A stretch of 64,000 nucleotides of DNA from Pedobacter cryoconitis. GTDB taxonomy: Bacteria > Bacteroidota > Bacteroidia > Sphingobacteriales > Sphingobacteriaceae. A program made the translations under genes and the position numbers. Every line of letters begins with the position of its first letter. Position 1 is the first letter of the stretch. The notes beneath the pieces were generated by a model that was not told the DNA's origin, made no database searches, and saw only the letters and a list, made by a program, of their open reading frames with translations. The stretch is taken from the NCBI RefSeq assembly GCF_014207135.1, contig NZ_JACHCC010000001.1, positions 496,001-560,000 on the forward strand. The letters are read 5' to 3'. Shown piece after piece: positions 24,474 to 33,858 of the stretch.

Positions 24474-25692
24474 TCGCTTGTCCACTGTACGTTAAATTGC
24501 ACAAAAACCTCTTATCCAATGCGCCTAATGCATCAGCTACTGCTTTTGTGACTACAATAATAACATCTTTTGTGGACTCATTCTCAGTAAATTTACCAAC
24601 AACCTTCGCAAAGGTAGATCTGTTGCTCATCGGATTGGTAATTTTCATGATCGTTCCGATAGGAGCAGTGCGGTGAAGAACCAGCATTTTTGACGAGTCA
24701 AGATCTTTATCAGCGATCCAGATTCCCGCACCTTTTTCATCCATCTGGCTCAGGCCATAACGGCTTGCCGGTAGTTTTAAAGAAGGATTTTTAACAGATT
24801 CTATAGTATCAGCCTCATTGGTGACTGCATTATTTTCGGCATGTTCAGGTTTTACCGGATACTGACCATTGATCAATAATTTCTGGCCAACGTATAAAGA
24901 GTTGGTCGTTAAATTATTTTTAGCTTTTAACTGGTCAAGGGTCAGATTATATTTTGTAGCAATCGAATACATGGTTTCATTAGAAGCAACCGTATGAACG
25001 ACTAACTGATCTTTTGCCGGTGGGGTCTCCTGTTGTGCTGGTGTAGTAGCAACAGGCTCAGTTTTTTTTGTTTGTATAGGTGCTGTTTGTACTGGTGTAG
25101 GCGTTGGATGTTGGACAACAGCAGTAGTTTGTACAGGAGTTGGGGTTACAGGTGTTGTTTCCGCTCCTGCTTTAACAGGCATTTTTAAGATTTGTCCTAT
25201 TTTCAGATTAACAGTAGTCAGGTTGTTGATTCGTTTAATTTCTCCGACGGTCGTATTGTATTGCCTTGCAAGCATCATCAGGTTTTCCTTAGGCTGTACA
25301 GCATGCTCGGTAAATTCAGTGTTTTCCTGGCTGGCAGTAGCAACTGTTTTTGCCTGGTTGGCCACCTGCTGTTTTGCAGTTCCGACAGGTTTGTGTATTT
25401 CTGTTTTTGCTACGGTTGCCGGTGCGTTTCCTGAAAAAGGTACGTTCGTTGGAACTTTGATCACTACTCCGATAGAAAGGAACTTGTTATCGTTATAAGT
25501 CATGATTTCCTTTGGACTTACATTATACCTTCTTCCGATAGCATAATAAGTGTCTTTGGCTACGACCTGGTGGATGATTAATTTTTTACCGTTCAGATTT
25601 TCAACTCCTATAGAGTCTCTCAGGTTATCGGCTTTGGCTGTAGATAGGTTCAGAATCAGACCAAATAGTAATGGTATATAATATTTTTGCAT
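24463..25692 (-). CDS. LysM-repeat peptidoglycan-binding protein with RlpA-like C-terminus
   Basis: This 409-residue exported protein has a signal peptide (1-21), then three LysM repeats near 34-77, 127-172 and 230-275 (for example VASNETMYSIATKYNLTLDQ). They are separated by Thr/Pro/Gln-rich linkers with repeated PTPVQT units. The last 100 residues (GTIMKITNPMSNRSTFAKV, VIIVVTKAVADALG) fit a double-psi beta-barrel of the RlpA type, but the usual catalytic Asp/His context is not obvious. It probably binds peptidoglycan in the periplasm. Confidence 0.88.
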   Translation of the reverse strand: MQKYYIPLLFGLILNLSTAKADNLRDSIGVENLNGKKLIIHQVVAKDTYYAIGRRYNVSPKEIMTYNDNKFLSIGVVIKVPTNVPFSGNAPATVAKTEIHKPVGTAKQQVANQAKTVATASQENTEFTEHAVQPKENLMMLARQYNTTVGEIKRINNLTTVNLKIGQILKMPVKAGAETTPVTPTPVQTTAVVQHPTPTPVQTAPIQTKKTEPVATTPAQQETPPAKDQLVVHTVASNETMYSIATKYNLTLDQLKAKNNLTTNSLYVGQKLLINGQYPVKPEHAENNAVTNEADTIESVKNPSLKLPASRYGLSQMDEKGAGIWIADKDLDSSKMLVLHRTAPIGTIMKITNPMSNRSTFAKVVGKFTENESTKDVIIVVTKAVADALGALDKRFLCNLTYSGQANEQ

Positions 25693-25876
25693 TAACGTTC
25701 GTGTGAATGATTAGTCAGGCAATTATACGAATAAAATACAAGAGCCTCAATTTTGAATATTAAACGGTGTATTATATGTCAGTATTGTATCATAAGCATT
25801 TTTTAAAAAACCTTATGCGTTTGTAATTGTTCTTCTAGTATAGATTAACAACCCAAAATTAAAATAAAAATACAAT

Positions 25877-26356
25877 ATGGACGCAAAAGAAATTAGTTTA
25901 AGTGAGAAACAAGTAAAGCCTGTAGTAGATCTGTTAAATGATTATCTTGCTAACTATCATATTCATTATCAAAAACTAAGAGGATGTCACTGGAATATTA
26001 AAGGGCAGAATTTTTTTACTTTACATCTTAAGTTTGAAGAGTTATATACTAATGCACAATTAACCATTGACGAGATCGCCGAACGGGTACTGACTTTAGG
26101 GAAACCACCACACAGCCGCTTTGCAGATTATATTAAGGAGTCTGGTCTCAAAGAAATTAATACCATTGGTTTACAGGATTTGGCTATGGTAGATGCTGTT
26201 CTGGAAGATATGGCACATTTAATTCAGCTGGAGCGCGAATTACTGGAGGCATCTGCTTCGGCAGGGGACGATGGAACCAATGATATGGTCAATCGTTTTA
26301 TGCAGTTCAAGGAAAAAACTACCTGGATGTTACGTTCATTCGCTGGTAAAAAGTAA
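25877..26356 (+). CDS. dps: Dps-family ferritin-like DNA protection protein
   Basis: This 159-residue Dps has the interface ferroxidase motif in YHIHYQKLRGCHWNIKG, then FFTLHLKFEELY and LTIDEIAERVLTLG (His, Glu and Asp ligands). It stores iron and protects DNA in starvation and peroxide stress. The N-terminus is short and only weakly basic, so DNA binding by a tail is not evident. It is followed by a strong terminator. Upstream, 184 bp separate it from the divergent LysM gene. Confidence 0.95.
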   Translation: MDAKEISLSEKQVKPVVDLLNDYLANYHIHYQKLRGCHWNIKGQNFFTLHLKFEELYTNAQLTIDEIAERVLTLGKPPHSRFADYIKESGLKEINTIGLQDLAMVDAVLEDMAHLIQLERELLEASASAGDDGTNDMVNRFMQFKEKTTWMLRSFAGKK

Positions 26357-26376
26357 TATAAATCTCTTTACAGAGA

Positions 26377-26406
26377 GAAAAAGCCATGCATTTTGCATGG
26401 CTTTTT
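26377..26406 (+). terminator. dps terminator
   Basis: AAAAAGCCATGCA and TGCATGGCTTTTT form a near-perfect palindrome with a short T loop, followed by T-rich sequence. Confidence 0.9.
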
Positions 26407-26441
26407 CTGTTTTAATGAAGTACACAAACAAGAATTCTTAA

Positions 26442-26449
26442 TACCTTTG
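26442..26449 (+). promoter_or_regulatory. ubiD-family promoter, -7 box TACCTTTG
   Basis: This is a consensus TAnnTTTG box ending 6 nt before the ATG at 26456, the same geometry as at ubiX. It predicts a leaderless mRNA and fixes the start codon. Confidence 0.6.
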
Positions 26450-26455
26450 GACCAG

Positions 26456-28261
26456 ATGGGATATAAAAGCTTAGCCGAATGTGTGGCTGATTTAGAAAAA
26501 CATGGTCATTTATTACGAATTAAAGAAGAGGTGGATCCTTATCTTGAAATGGCCGCTATTCATTTACGTGTTTATGAACAAAAAGGACCAGCTATATATT
26601 TTGAAAAAGTAAAAGGCAGCCCTTTTCCGGCAGTATCCAATCTTTTTGGTACACTGGAAAGATCTAAATTTATATTCAGGGATAGTTTATCGCGCGTAGG
26701 GCAGTTGGTTGAGCTGCGTTCAGACCCTATGAAAGCATTGAAGAATCCATTTAAATATCTGGGTGCTGGTCTGACCGCCTTTTCTGCTTTACCAATGAAA
26801 CAGCGTTTGTTTAAGGCTGGATTTGAAAAGACCACGATCAGCCAGCTTCCGCAGATTGTGAACTGGCCTATGGACGGAGGTCCTTTTGTGACCATGCCAC
26901 AGGTATATACAGAAGATGCTGATAAACCAGGGGTATTAAATGCGAACTTAGGCATGTACCGTATTCAGCTGGCGGGTAATGAATATATCAAAGACAAAGA
27001 AATAGGACTGCATTATCAGATTCACCGCGGAATAGGGGTACATCAGAGTAAAGCCAATGCTAAAGGTCTACCTTTAAAGATAAGTATCTTTGTTGGTGGC
27101 CCGCCTTCACATCCGCTTGCTGCGGTGATGCCTTTACCCGAAGGGCTGTCCGAAATGACATTTGCCGGGGCTTTAGGCAACCGCCGCTTCCGTTATTTTT
27201 ATGACGATGAAGGGTTCTGTCTTTCGGCAGATGCAGATTTTGTGATCACTGGAACAGTCTATCCGCATGAAAATAAACCAGAGGGGCCTTTCGGAGATCA
27301 TTTAGGCTATTATAGCCTGACGCATCCGTTCCCTCTGATGAAAGTCCACAATGTCTATCATAAAAAAGATGCCATCTGGTCCTTTACTGTTGTCGGGCGT
27401 CCACCACAGGAGGATACCAGTTTTGGAGCGTTGATCCATGAGATTACCGGTTCGGCAATTCCACAGGAAATCCACGGTTTAAAAGAAGTCAATGCAGTGG
27501 ATGCGGCAGGTGTTCATCCTTTGCTATTTGCTATAGGCAGTGAAAGATATACACCTTACCTTAAAGAACGCAGACCACAGGAAATCCTGACTATTGCCAA
27601 CCATATATTAGGTAAAAACCAGTTGAGTCTGGCCAAATATGTTTTTATTGCTGCCAGGGAAGATAACGAGCAGCTGAATACCAATGATATTGAGCCGTTT
27701 TTACACCATATATTATCCCGTATAGATTTAAAACGGGATCTTCATTTTTATACAGAAACTACAATTGATACGCTCGATTACAGTGGGGAGGGGCTTAACA
27801 GCGGATCTAAAGTTGTTATTGCAGCTGCGGGCGAAGAAAAGAGGAAACTTTCCAGCCAGTTACCAGTTGATTTTACGCTTTCCGGAGAGTTTGAACAATA
27901 TTATATGGTGATGCCAGGTGTGCTGGCTATTACGACAGCAGCTTATACAACTAGTAAAGAAGCAGGCAGACTGACAGCACAGTTGAACCTTGAGTTAAAA
28001 GATCAGCCGCTGGATGGTCTGGCGTTGATTGTATTATGCGATGATTCGGCATTTACAGCTGGAAATATTGACAATTTTGTTTGGGTGACCTTTACCAGGA
28101 GTAATCCTGCAACCGATATTCATGGTATCGGTGAGTTTACTAAAGATAAACACTGGGGATGCACCGGACCACTGGTTATTGACGCCAGGAAGAAGCCTCA
28201 TCATGCGCCAGAACTGATTAAAGATCCTGAGGTAGAAGAGCAAATTAATAGGTACTTTTAA
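26456..28261 (+). CDS. UbiD-family prFMN-dependent decarboxylase
   Basis: The product has 601 residues. The ATG at 26456 follows the -7 box by 6 nt, and the upstream TTG extension (26393) runs through the dps terminator, so it is rejected. Family motifs include DLEKHGHLLRI, the prFMN/Mn region MYRIQLAGNE, IHRGIGVHQSKA, FGDHLGYYSLTHPFP and WSFTVVGRPPQEDTSFG. UbiD enzymes remove or add CO2 on aromatic or alpha,beta-unsaturated acids. The substrate is unknown here; no quinone genes adjoin it. It depends on UbiX, which is encoded at 1808. Confidence 0.9.
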   Translation: MGYKSLAECVADLEKHGHLLRIKEEVDPYLEMAAIHLRVYEQKGPAIYFEKVKGSPFPAVSNLFGTLERSKFIFRDSLSRVGQLVELRSDPMKALKNPFKYLGAGLTAFSALPMKQRLFKAGFEKTTISQLPQIVNWPMDGGPFVTMPQVYTEDADKPGVLNANLGMYRIQLAGNEYIKDKEIGLHYQIHRGIGVHQSKANAKGLPLKISIFVGGPPSHPLAAVMPLPEGLSEMTFAGALGNRRFRYFYDDEGFCLSADADFVITGTVYPHENKPEGPFGDHLGYYSLTHPFPLMKVHNVYHKKDAIWSFTVVGRPPQEDTSFGALIHEITGSAIPQEIHGLKEVNAVDAAGVHPLLFAIGSERYTPYLKERRPQEILTIANHILGKNQLSLAKYVFIAAREDNEQLNTNDIEPFLHHILSRIDLKRDLHFYTETTIDTLDYSGEGLNSGSKVVIAAAGEEKRKLSSQLPVDFTLSGEFEQYYMVMPGVLAITTAAYTTSKEAGRLTAQLNLELKDQPLDGLALIVLCDDSAFTAGNIDNFVWVTFTRSNPATDIHGIGEFTKDKHWGCTGPLVIDARKKPHHAPELIKDPEVEEQINRYF

Positions 28262-28342
28262 CCTTTGACTGAAGAGTTCTTTTTGTGAATCAAAGGAATC
28301 ATTTCTCGTATTATAATGGTGATTATTTAAGTATTTATCTTT

Positions 28343-28582
28343 ATGAACACATCTTCAATTGTAGACAAGCTTTTAAAAAACATGGGTAACATGCATGAAC
28401 TAGGTCGCCAACGTGCGTTCGAGCTAGGCAATCCCTTTTATGCACAGTTTGCAGAAGATGGGGGATATTGGCGTAAGGAGTTGCCAACTGGTGAAAAATA
28501 CCTTGTTTCCCTGGAAGTGATAACAGACGATAATGATATGCCTATTGAGATAAAGGATACTATTATTAAAAGAGTGGACTAG
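28343..28582 (+). CDS. Small conserved-looking protein, function unknown
   Basis: This 79-residue soluble protein has a Glu/Asp/Lys-rich sequence with helix-forming N-terminus (SIVDKLLKNMGNMHELGRQR) and a strand-rich end (EKYLVSLEVITDDNDMPIEI). No family was recognised. A TATCTTTA box ends exactly at the ATG, so the ATG at 28382 (MGNMHELG) is an alternative start. A bidirectional terminator follows. Confidence 0.6.
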   Translation: MNTSSIVDKLLKNMGNMHELGRQRAFELGNPFYAQFAEDGGYWRKELPTGEKYLVSLEVITDDNDMPIEIKDTIIKRVD

Positions 28583-28623
28583 CATTATGCCGGAATAGTA
28601 CCTGTTGAGATATAACCAGATAT

Positions 28624-28661
28624 AAAAAATCCCCTGCTGATAATTCAGCAGGGGATTTTTT
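28624..28661. terminator. Bidirectional terminator before the FadL-type porin
   Basis: AAAAAATCCCCTGCTGA and TCAGCAGGGGATTTTTT form a perfect 17-bp stem with a TAAT loop. Confidence 0.92.
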
Positions 28662-28679
28662 ATATCTGGTTGGATTAAT

Positions 28680-30191
28680 TTAGAATCTTACACCAACAGT
28701 CATAAATATATTGTTTCTTGCCACTTTAGTCGTGGCTAATGGCTCTGAACCATTATCCAGGAAATAAGGACTGAAGAAATTGTTCGTTTCAACACGTTGA
28801 TAAGCTAAGTCAATATAGTATTGGTTTATCCTGTATCCGATACCGCCTGAATAAGATTTGATTGCAGATAGATTACCCGGATCAACTTTGTATGGTGTAC
28901 CGCTGTAACCGTAACCAGCTCTTAAGCTAAACTGATCAATTTTGTATTCACCACCAACTCTGTAGTTAAATGCACTTCCGTAATTATTTTTGATAAAATT
29001 ATTGTTAGCTCTGATATCATCAGCATAGCCATCACTTACAGAAAGTTTAGTAGAGGCATAATCTACATAGTCTACATCCGCGGTTAATAAGGCATTTTTA
29101 GCCAGGATTACACTTGCACCAAATGATCCTTTGTATGGAGTTCTTACATTATAGTTAAAGTTAGAATTCATGAAATCACTAGGTATATTCTGAGGATTAG
29201 CACCACCAGTGTAACTTACATCCAGAATTTCAGATCTGTCTACTTCCATATGCATCCAGGTAGGAGACTGGAAAGTAGCACCTAATCTAACTGCTTCTAC
29301 TGGTTTGTAGATCAGACCCACTCTACCGGTTATGCCTGCTCCATTAGTCCTGGTATCCACCCCGTTAACCAATGAATACTGATAACCGAGATAACGGTTG
29401 GTTGGGGTTGCAACGATACTTCCTGTTTCAGTATAAGTTGAATTAGACTCATAATGTACGTTTGCAAATGCAATGCTTGCACCAACATAAAGTTGGTTGG
29501 AAATGTTGATCGCGCCAGAGAAGTTGAATTCAGAAGTTGAACCTCTGCGGACTTCATTCTGGCTTTGAACATTATTGGTACTTGAAGTAGCCGGTATATA
29601 CTGATTGGTAGTTCCCGGTTGTAATTCAATTAAGTAACTATCATAAGCAGTAGTTTCGACATTTCCTTTCTGCAAGTTATCCGGGGTGTATCCGTTTGCA
29701 CGTTGTGCCCAGTCATTTGCGATAGAACTCTGATTATTTTTCGCTGAGTAATTGTTTTCAACACTGAAATCGTTATTTCTGTTATAACCTAAACCCCAAA
29801 CTACGCTCAGTACACCTTTATTTAAGTTTGACCCTCTTGGTTTTACTATAGGATTATACCATACTGCAGCAGCCTGGTTTAAATTGAATTTATTTTTATC
29901 AGTTTTAGTGTTCTGCCCCAGGTAGTTTGAATTCGCCTGTATGATATTGAATTCGGGCGTGATGCTGAATTCTGAACGGGTAAACATTCCTAAACCAGCG
30001 GGATTACCGCCGATAGAACTGATGTCACCACCTAAACTTGTCTGCGCATTTCCCAAACCTTTGAAACGTGCTGAACTTCCGTAATCTGTCCGCGAAAACC
30101 TCAATGCATCACCTGCATAAATGTTTTGGGCATAGATATTACTTGTAGTACCTACTATAGCTACTACTACGAGTTGTATGAATTTTTTCAT
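28680..30191 (-). CDS. OmpP1/FadL-family outer-membrane protein
   Basis: This 503-residue beta-barrel has a signal peptide ending TSNIYAQ. After it comes the FadL hatch-like start NIYAGDALRFSRTDYGSSAR, FKGLGNAQTSLGGDISSIGGNPAGLGMF, and alternating amphipathic strands to a C-terminal aromatic strand ending GVRF. It is a candidate channel for hydrophobic compounds in the outer membrane. It starts 18 bp after the Gly-rich lipoprotein gene, so the two are one operon. Confidence 0.9.
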   Translation of the reverse strand: MKKFIQLVVVAIVGTTSNIYAQNIYAGDALRFSRTDYGSSARFKGLGNAQTSLGGDISSIGGNPAGLGMFTRSEFSITPEFNIIQANSNYLGQNTKTDKNKFNLNQAAAVWYNPIVKPRGSNLNKGVLSVVWGLGYNRNNDFSVENNYSAKNNQSSIANDWAQRANGYTPDNLQKGNVETTAYDSYLIELQPGTTNQYIPATSSTNNVQSQNEVRRGSTSEFNFSGAINISNQLYVGASIAFANVHYESNSTYTETGSIVATPTNRYLGYQYSLVNGVDTRTNGAGITGRVGLIYKPVEAVRLGATFQSPTWMHMEVDRSEILDVSYTGGANPQNIPSDFMNSNFNYNVRTPYKGSFGASVILAKNALLTADVDYVDYASTKLSVSDGYADDIRANNNFIKNNYGSAFNYRVGGEYKIDQFSLRAGYGYSGTPYKVDPGNLSAIKSYSGGIGYRINQYYIDLAYQRVETNNFFSPYFLDNGSEPLATTKVARNNIFMTVGVRF

Positions 30192-30209
30192 TTAGATATT
30201 AAATACATT

Positions 30210-31094
30210 TTAGTTTCTGCCTCCGCGACCACCGCCGCCACCTGATGATCTTCCACCGCCGCCGCCGTATCCGCCGCCGCCATAACTACCTGATGATCTT
30301 TCTGAAGAACTTCTTTGTGGGGTATATGATTGTGAACGATCAGGTCTTGTAGTCGACTGACCATAAGATCTGTTACTTCTATCATAGCCGTAACCCTGAG
30401 CTCTGCCATTGTAATAGCTTCTACTACCGCTTCTGGCTACGCCAGAACCATTGTAGCTGCTTCTGCCACCATAACTCCTGGTACCATAATTGGTCGCTCT
30501 TCCGCTATAGCTTGAACGCTGAGTATCTCTGTTGTAAACCGGTCTGTAGTTACTGTTACGGCCATAATATCCGCCGCCATAGTATCCACCACCCCAGAAA
30601 CCGCCACCCCAGTAGCCACCGCCCCAAAGTCCGCCGTAATAACCACCGCCCCATCCCCAAGGAGAATAGAATCCGCCACCCCAGCCATATCCAAAGCCTA
30701 AACCCCATGAACTGCCGTAGTAACCGTTACCGAATCCGAATCCAAAACCTGAGTAATAAGGAGAGTATCCGTTATAAAATCCATCATAGTAGAAAGGGTC
30801 ATAATAACCTCTGTATGGACTTCCGTAATAAAATCTGTTGATGCGTGAAGAGTAATCCATGTCAGCATAAAGGTCGCTGCTGCCATAATAGTCATCATTT
30901 CCATCTGTATATCCGTCATCTACGGATTGAGAAGAGTAGGTGCGCTCCGGTGCAGTATATTCTACCGCCTTGGCTGTTGAGCCATAAACATCGTCACTAT
31001 GACGAGTTTGCTGGGCCATTTGTGGAGCAGAGCAGGAGGACACGGCGAGAGCCGCAACCACCAGCATGCTGGGAAATAAATGGTTAGGTTTCAT
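30210..31094 (-). CDS. Gly/Tyr/Trp-rich lipoprotein
   Basis: This 294-residue protein has lipobox AVSSCS (Cys21); the ATG at 31094 is chosen because it gives a clean signal peptide, while the upstream ORF start (31181) does not. The middle (about residues 95-180) is a low-complexity Gly/Tyr/Trp region with repeated WGGGYY/FWGGGYYG units. The C-terminal part is Ser/Arg/Tyr rich and ends in poly-Gly with RSSGGG. It looks structural or adhesive rather than enzymatic. It is cotranscribed with the FadL-type porin downstream. Confidence 0.7.
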   Translation of the reverse strand: MKPNHLFPSMLVVAALAVSSCSAPQMAQQTRHSDDVYGSTAKAVEYTAPERTYSSQSVDDGYTDGNDDYYGSSDLYADMDYSSRINRFYYGSPYRGYYDPFYYDGFYNGYSPYYSGFGFGFGNGYYGSSWGLGFGYGWGGGFYSPWGWGGGYYGGLWGGGYWGGGFWGGGYYGGGYYGRNSNYRPVYNRDTQRSSYSGRATNYGTRSYGGRSSYNGSGVARSGSRSYYNGRAQGYGYDRSNRSYGQSTTRPDRSQSYTPQRSSSERSSGSYGGGGYGGGGGRSSGGGGGRGGRN

Positions 31095-31146
31095 AATATG
31101 TGAGTTCTTTGTGTGTGTAAACAGTTTTTTTGTAGGCATAAATTTA

Positions 31147-31154
31147 TAAATTTG
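31147..31154 (+). promoter_or_regulatory. Likely proS promoter, -7 box TAAATTTG
   Basis: This is a consensus TAnnTTTG box 47 nt before the proS ATG. A T-rich tract at 31125-31132 is the only candidate -33. It lies in the 107-bp gap between proS and the divergent lipoprotein gene. Confidence 0.45.
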
Positions 31155-31201
31155 TACCCTGGTATGCAAGTTATTTAACACAAAAAACGTTCCAAACAGT
31201 T

Positions 31202-32674
31202 ATGAGCAAAGGTATTACAAGTAAAAACGAGGATTATTCCCAGTGGTATAACGAGATTGTTATAAAGGCCGATCTGGCAGAACATTCGGCTGTCAAAGGT
31301 TGTATGGTTATAAAGCCCTATGGCTATTCTATTTGGGAAAAAATGCAGGCTGTTTTGGACCAGAAATTTAAGGATACCGGACACAGTAACGCCTATTTCC
31401 CTTTATTCATTCCTAAGTCATTTTTTTCTAAGGAAGCGGCGCACGTTGAAGGTTTTGCGACAGAATGTGCAGTTGTGACACATTACCGTCTTAAAAATGA
31501 TGGAGAAGGCAATATTATTGTAGATCCTGAAGCGAAACTGGAAGAAGAACTGATCGTAAGACCAACTTCTGAGACTATTATATGGAACACCTTCAGAGGA
31601 TGGGTGCAGTCTTACCGTGATTTGCCTTTGCTGATTAATCAGTGGGCAAACGTAGTCAGATGGGAAATGCGTACGCGTCTTTTCCTGCGTACCACCGAGT
31701 TCTTATGGCAGGAGGGGCATACTGCACACTCGACTGCTCAGGAGGCTATTGAAGAAACCGAAAGAATGCTGAATGTATATGCAGATTTTGCAGAAAACTG
31801 GATGGCTTTACCGGTTGTCAAAGGTGTTAAGACTGCTAATGAACGTTTTGCTGGTGCAATGGATACTTATTGTATTGAAGCACTGATGCAGGATGGAAAA
31901 GCTTTACAGGCAGGTACATCTCACTTTTTAGGACAAAACTTCGCGAAAGCATTTGACGTGAAGTTCACAAATAAAGAAGGAAAAATCGAACATGTATGGG
32001 CTAGTTCGTGGGGTGTTTCAACCCGAATGATCGGTGCTTTAATCATGGCACACAGTGATGATCAGGGTTTGGTCCTGCCACCTAAATTAGCACCTATACA
32101 AGTGGTGATTGTACCTATCTATAAAAACGATGAAGATCTGAAAAACATTTCTTCTTTTGTCGATGAGCTGATGCCTAAGCTGAAAAAGCTGGGTGTTTCA
32201 GTGAAATATGATGACAGGGATTCTCAGCGTCCGGGCTTCAAATTTGCCGAATACGAATTGAAAGGTGTACCAGTACGTCTGGCTATCGGTGGCAGAGATA
32301 TGGAAAATGGTACTGTCGAACTGGCCAGAAGAGATACCAGAGAGAAAAGCACTGTGAAACAAGAAGGACTGGAGACTTATATCGTTGAATTATTAGACGA
32401 AATCCAGGCTAATATCTATAAAAAGGCTGCTGATTACAGAACAGAGCATATCACTATAGCGAATTCTTATGATGAGCTTAAAGATCTTTTAGATAACAAA
32501 GGCGGATTTATTTCTGCGCACTGGGATGGTACGCCAGAAACAGAGCAAAAAATAAAAGAAGAAACAAAGGCTACAATCAGATGTATTCCGTTAGATAACC
32601 AGTTAGAAGACGGAGTTTGTATTTATTCAGGTAAACCATCTATCCAACGCGTTTTATTTGCCCGTGCTTATTAA
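31202..32674 (+). CDS. proS: Proline--tRNA ligase, archaeal/eukaryotic type
   Basis: This 490-residue class II synthetase has motif 1 in the N-terminal part ([17 protein letters not shown]), [12 protein letters not shown], motif 2 [20 protein letters not shown] with EGHTAH, a motif 3 region near [16 protein letters not shown], and a C-terminal anticodon-binding plus zinc-like tail. There is no editing INS domain between motifs 2 and 3, which distinguishes the short archaeal/eukaryotic type from the 570-residue bacterial enzyme. It attaches Pro to tRNA-Pro. It is followed 37 bp later by the PLP enzyme gene. Confidence 0.95.
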   Translation: MSKGITSKNEDYSQWYNEIVIKADLAEHSAVKGCMVIKPYGYSIWEKMQAVLDQKFKDTGHSNAYFPLFIPKSFFSKEAAHVEGFATECAVVTHYRLKNDGEGNIIVDPEAKLEEELIVRPTSETIIWNTFRGWVQSYRDLPLLINQWANVVRWEMRTRLFLRTTEFLWQEGHTAHSTAQEAIEETERMLNVYADFAENWMALPVVKGVKTANERFAGAMDTYCIEALMQDGKALQAGTSHFLGQNFAKAFDVKFTNKEGKIEHVWASSWGVSTRMIGALIMAHSDDQGLVLPPKLAPIQVVIVPIYKNDEDLKNISSFVDELMPKLKKLGVSVKYDDRDSQRPGFKFAEYELKGVPVRLAIGGRDMENGTVELARRDTREKSTVKQEGLETYIVELLDEIQANIYKKAADYRTEHITIANSYDELKDLLDNKGGFISAHWDGTPETEQKIKEETKATIRCIPLDNQLEDGVCIYSGKPSIQRVLFARAY

Positions 32675-32711
32675 GCATTCGGCTTCATAAATTTTTTAAA
32701 AAAACAGCAAT

Positions 32712-33851
32712 ATGAAATTTGCAACTAAAGCCATACACGCAGGTCAGGAACCTGATCCGACAACAGGAGCTGTCATGACTCCAATTTATCAGACCTCTAC
32801 TTACTGGCAGAAATCACCAGGAGAGAACAAGGGATTTGAATATTCGAGAGGAACCAATCCTACCCGTCAGGCCCTTGAAAACTGTCTTGCCGCATTGGAA
32901 AATGCTAAATACGGCCTGGCTTTCTCTTCAGGTATGGGAGCTACGGATACAGTGATGCGTCTGTTGCAGCCAGGTGATGAAGTGATTACCGGTAATGACC
33001 TTTACGGAGGATCTTACAGGATATTTACGAAGGTATATGCAAAATACGGTATCAAATTCCATTTCCTGGATTTATCAAAACCAGAAAATATACTGCCGTA
33101 TATCAATGATAAAACTAAACTGGTTTGGATAGAAACACCTACCAACCCAACTATGCAGATCGTTGACATTGAAGGCGTAGCTAAAATCACTAAAGAAAAA
33201 GGACTCATCCTGACTGTAGATAACACTTTTGCTTCACCATATCTGCAAAACCCTATTGATCTTGGGGCTGATATTGTCATGCATTCGGTAACTAAATATA
33301 TTGGTGGTCACTCTGATGTGGTTATGGGAGCTTTGTTATTAAACGATGATCAGTTATACAAAGATCTTTGGTTTATCTATAACGCTTGTGGTGCAACACC
33401 AGGCCCACAAGATGCTTTCCTGGTATTAAGAGGGATCAAAACGCTGCATCTGCGCATGAAAGCACATTGTGAAAACGGAGAGAAAGTGGCGCATTATCTT
33501 AAAAATCACCCTAAGATTGATAAAATCTACTGGCCAGGTTTTGAAGATCATCCTAACCATGATATTGCGAAAAAACAAATGCGTGGTTTTGGTGGTATGG
33601 TTTCTATTACGTTAAAAGGAGCTGACCTGGCGGAAACTTTCCGTGTAGCCTCTTCATTCAAAGTTTTTACACTGGCTGAATCTCTTGGTGGTGTGGAATC
33701 CCTGATTAATCACCCGACTACGATGACCCATGGTTCTATCCCTAAAGAAGAACGTGAAAAAGTAGGTGTTACAGATAACCTGTTACGTCTGAGCGTTGGG
33801 GTTGAAGATATTGATGATCTTTTAGCCGATTTAGCACAAGCACTTAATTAA
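32712..33851 (+). CDS. Cystathionine gamma-synthase/lyase-family PLP enzyme
   Basis: This 379-residue Cys/Met-metabolism PLP enzyme has its PLP Lys at residue 195 (MHSVTKYIGGHSD). Other family motifs are TPIYQTSTY, YSRGTNPTRQALE, FSSGMGA, and TVDNTFASPYLQNPI. It may act as a gamma-synthase, gamma-lyase or beta-lyase; the sequence does not decide. It sits 7 bp before the TIGR02757 gene. Confidence 0.9.
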   Translation: MKFATKAIHAGQEPDPTTGAVMTPIYQTSTYWQKSPGENKGFEYSRGTNPTRQALENCLAALENAKYGLAFSSGMGATDTVMRLLQPGDEVITGNDLYGGSYRIFTKVYAKYGIKFHFLDLSKPENILPYINDKTKLVWIETPTNPTMQIVDIEGVAKITKEKGLILTVDNTFASPYLQNPIDLGADIVMHSVTKYIGGHSDVVMGALLLNDDQLYKDLWFIYNACGATPGPQDAFLVLRGIKTLHLRMKAHCENGEKVAHYLKNHPKIDKIYWPGFEDHPNHDIAKKQMRGFGGMVSITLKGADLAETFRVASSFKVFTLAESLGGVESLINHPTTMTHGSIPKEEREKVGVTDNLLRLSVGVEDIDDLLADLAQALN

Positions 33852-33858
33852 GAAAATA

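Noticed and set aside
23820..24485. Uridine kinase start at GTG 24485
   Set aside because: The ATG at 24473 begins the family sequence closely; the four added residues are not needed.
30437..30694. Extra frame over the Gly-rich lipoprotein
   Set aside because: It arises from the repetitive GGN-rich coding DNA in another frame; its composition is an artefact.
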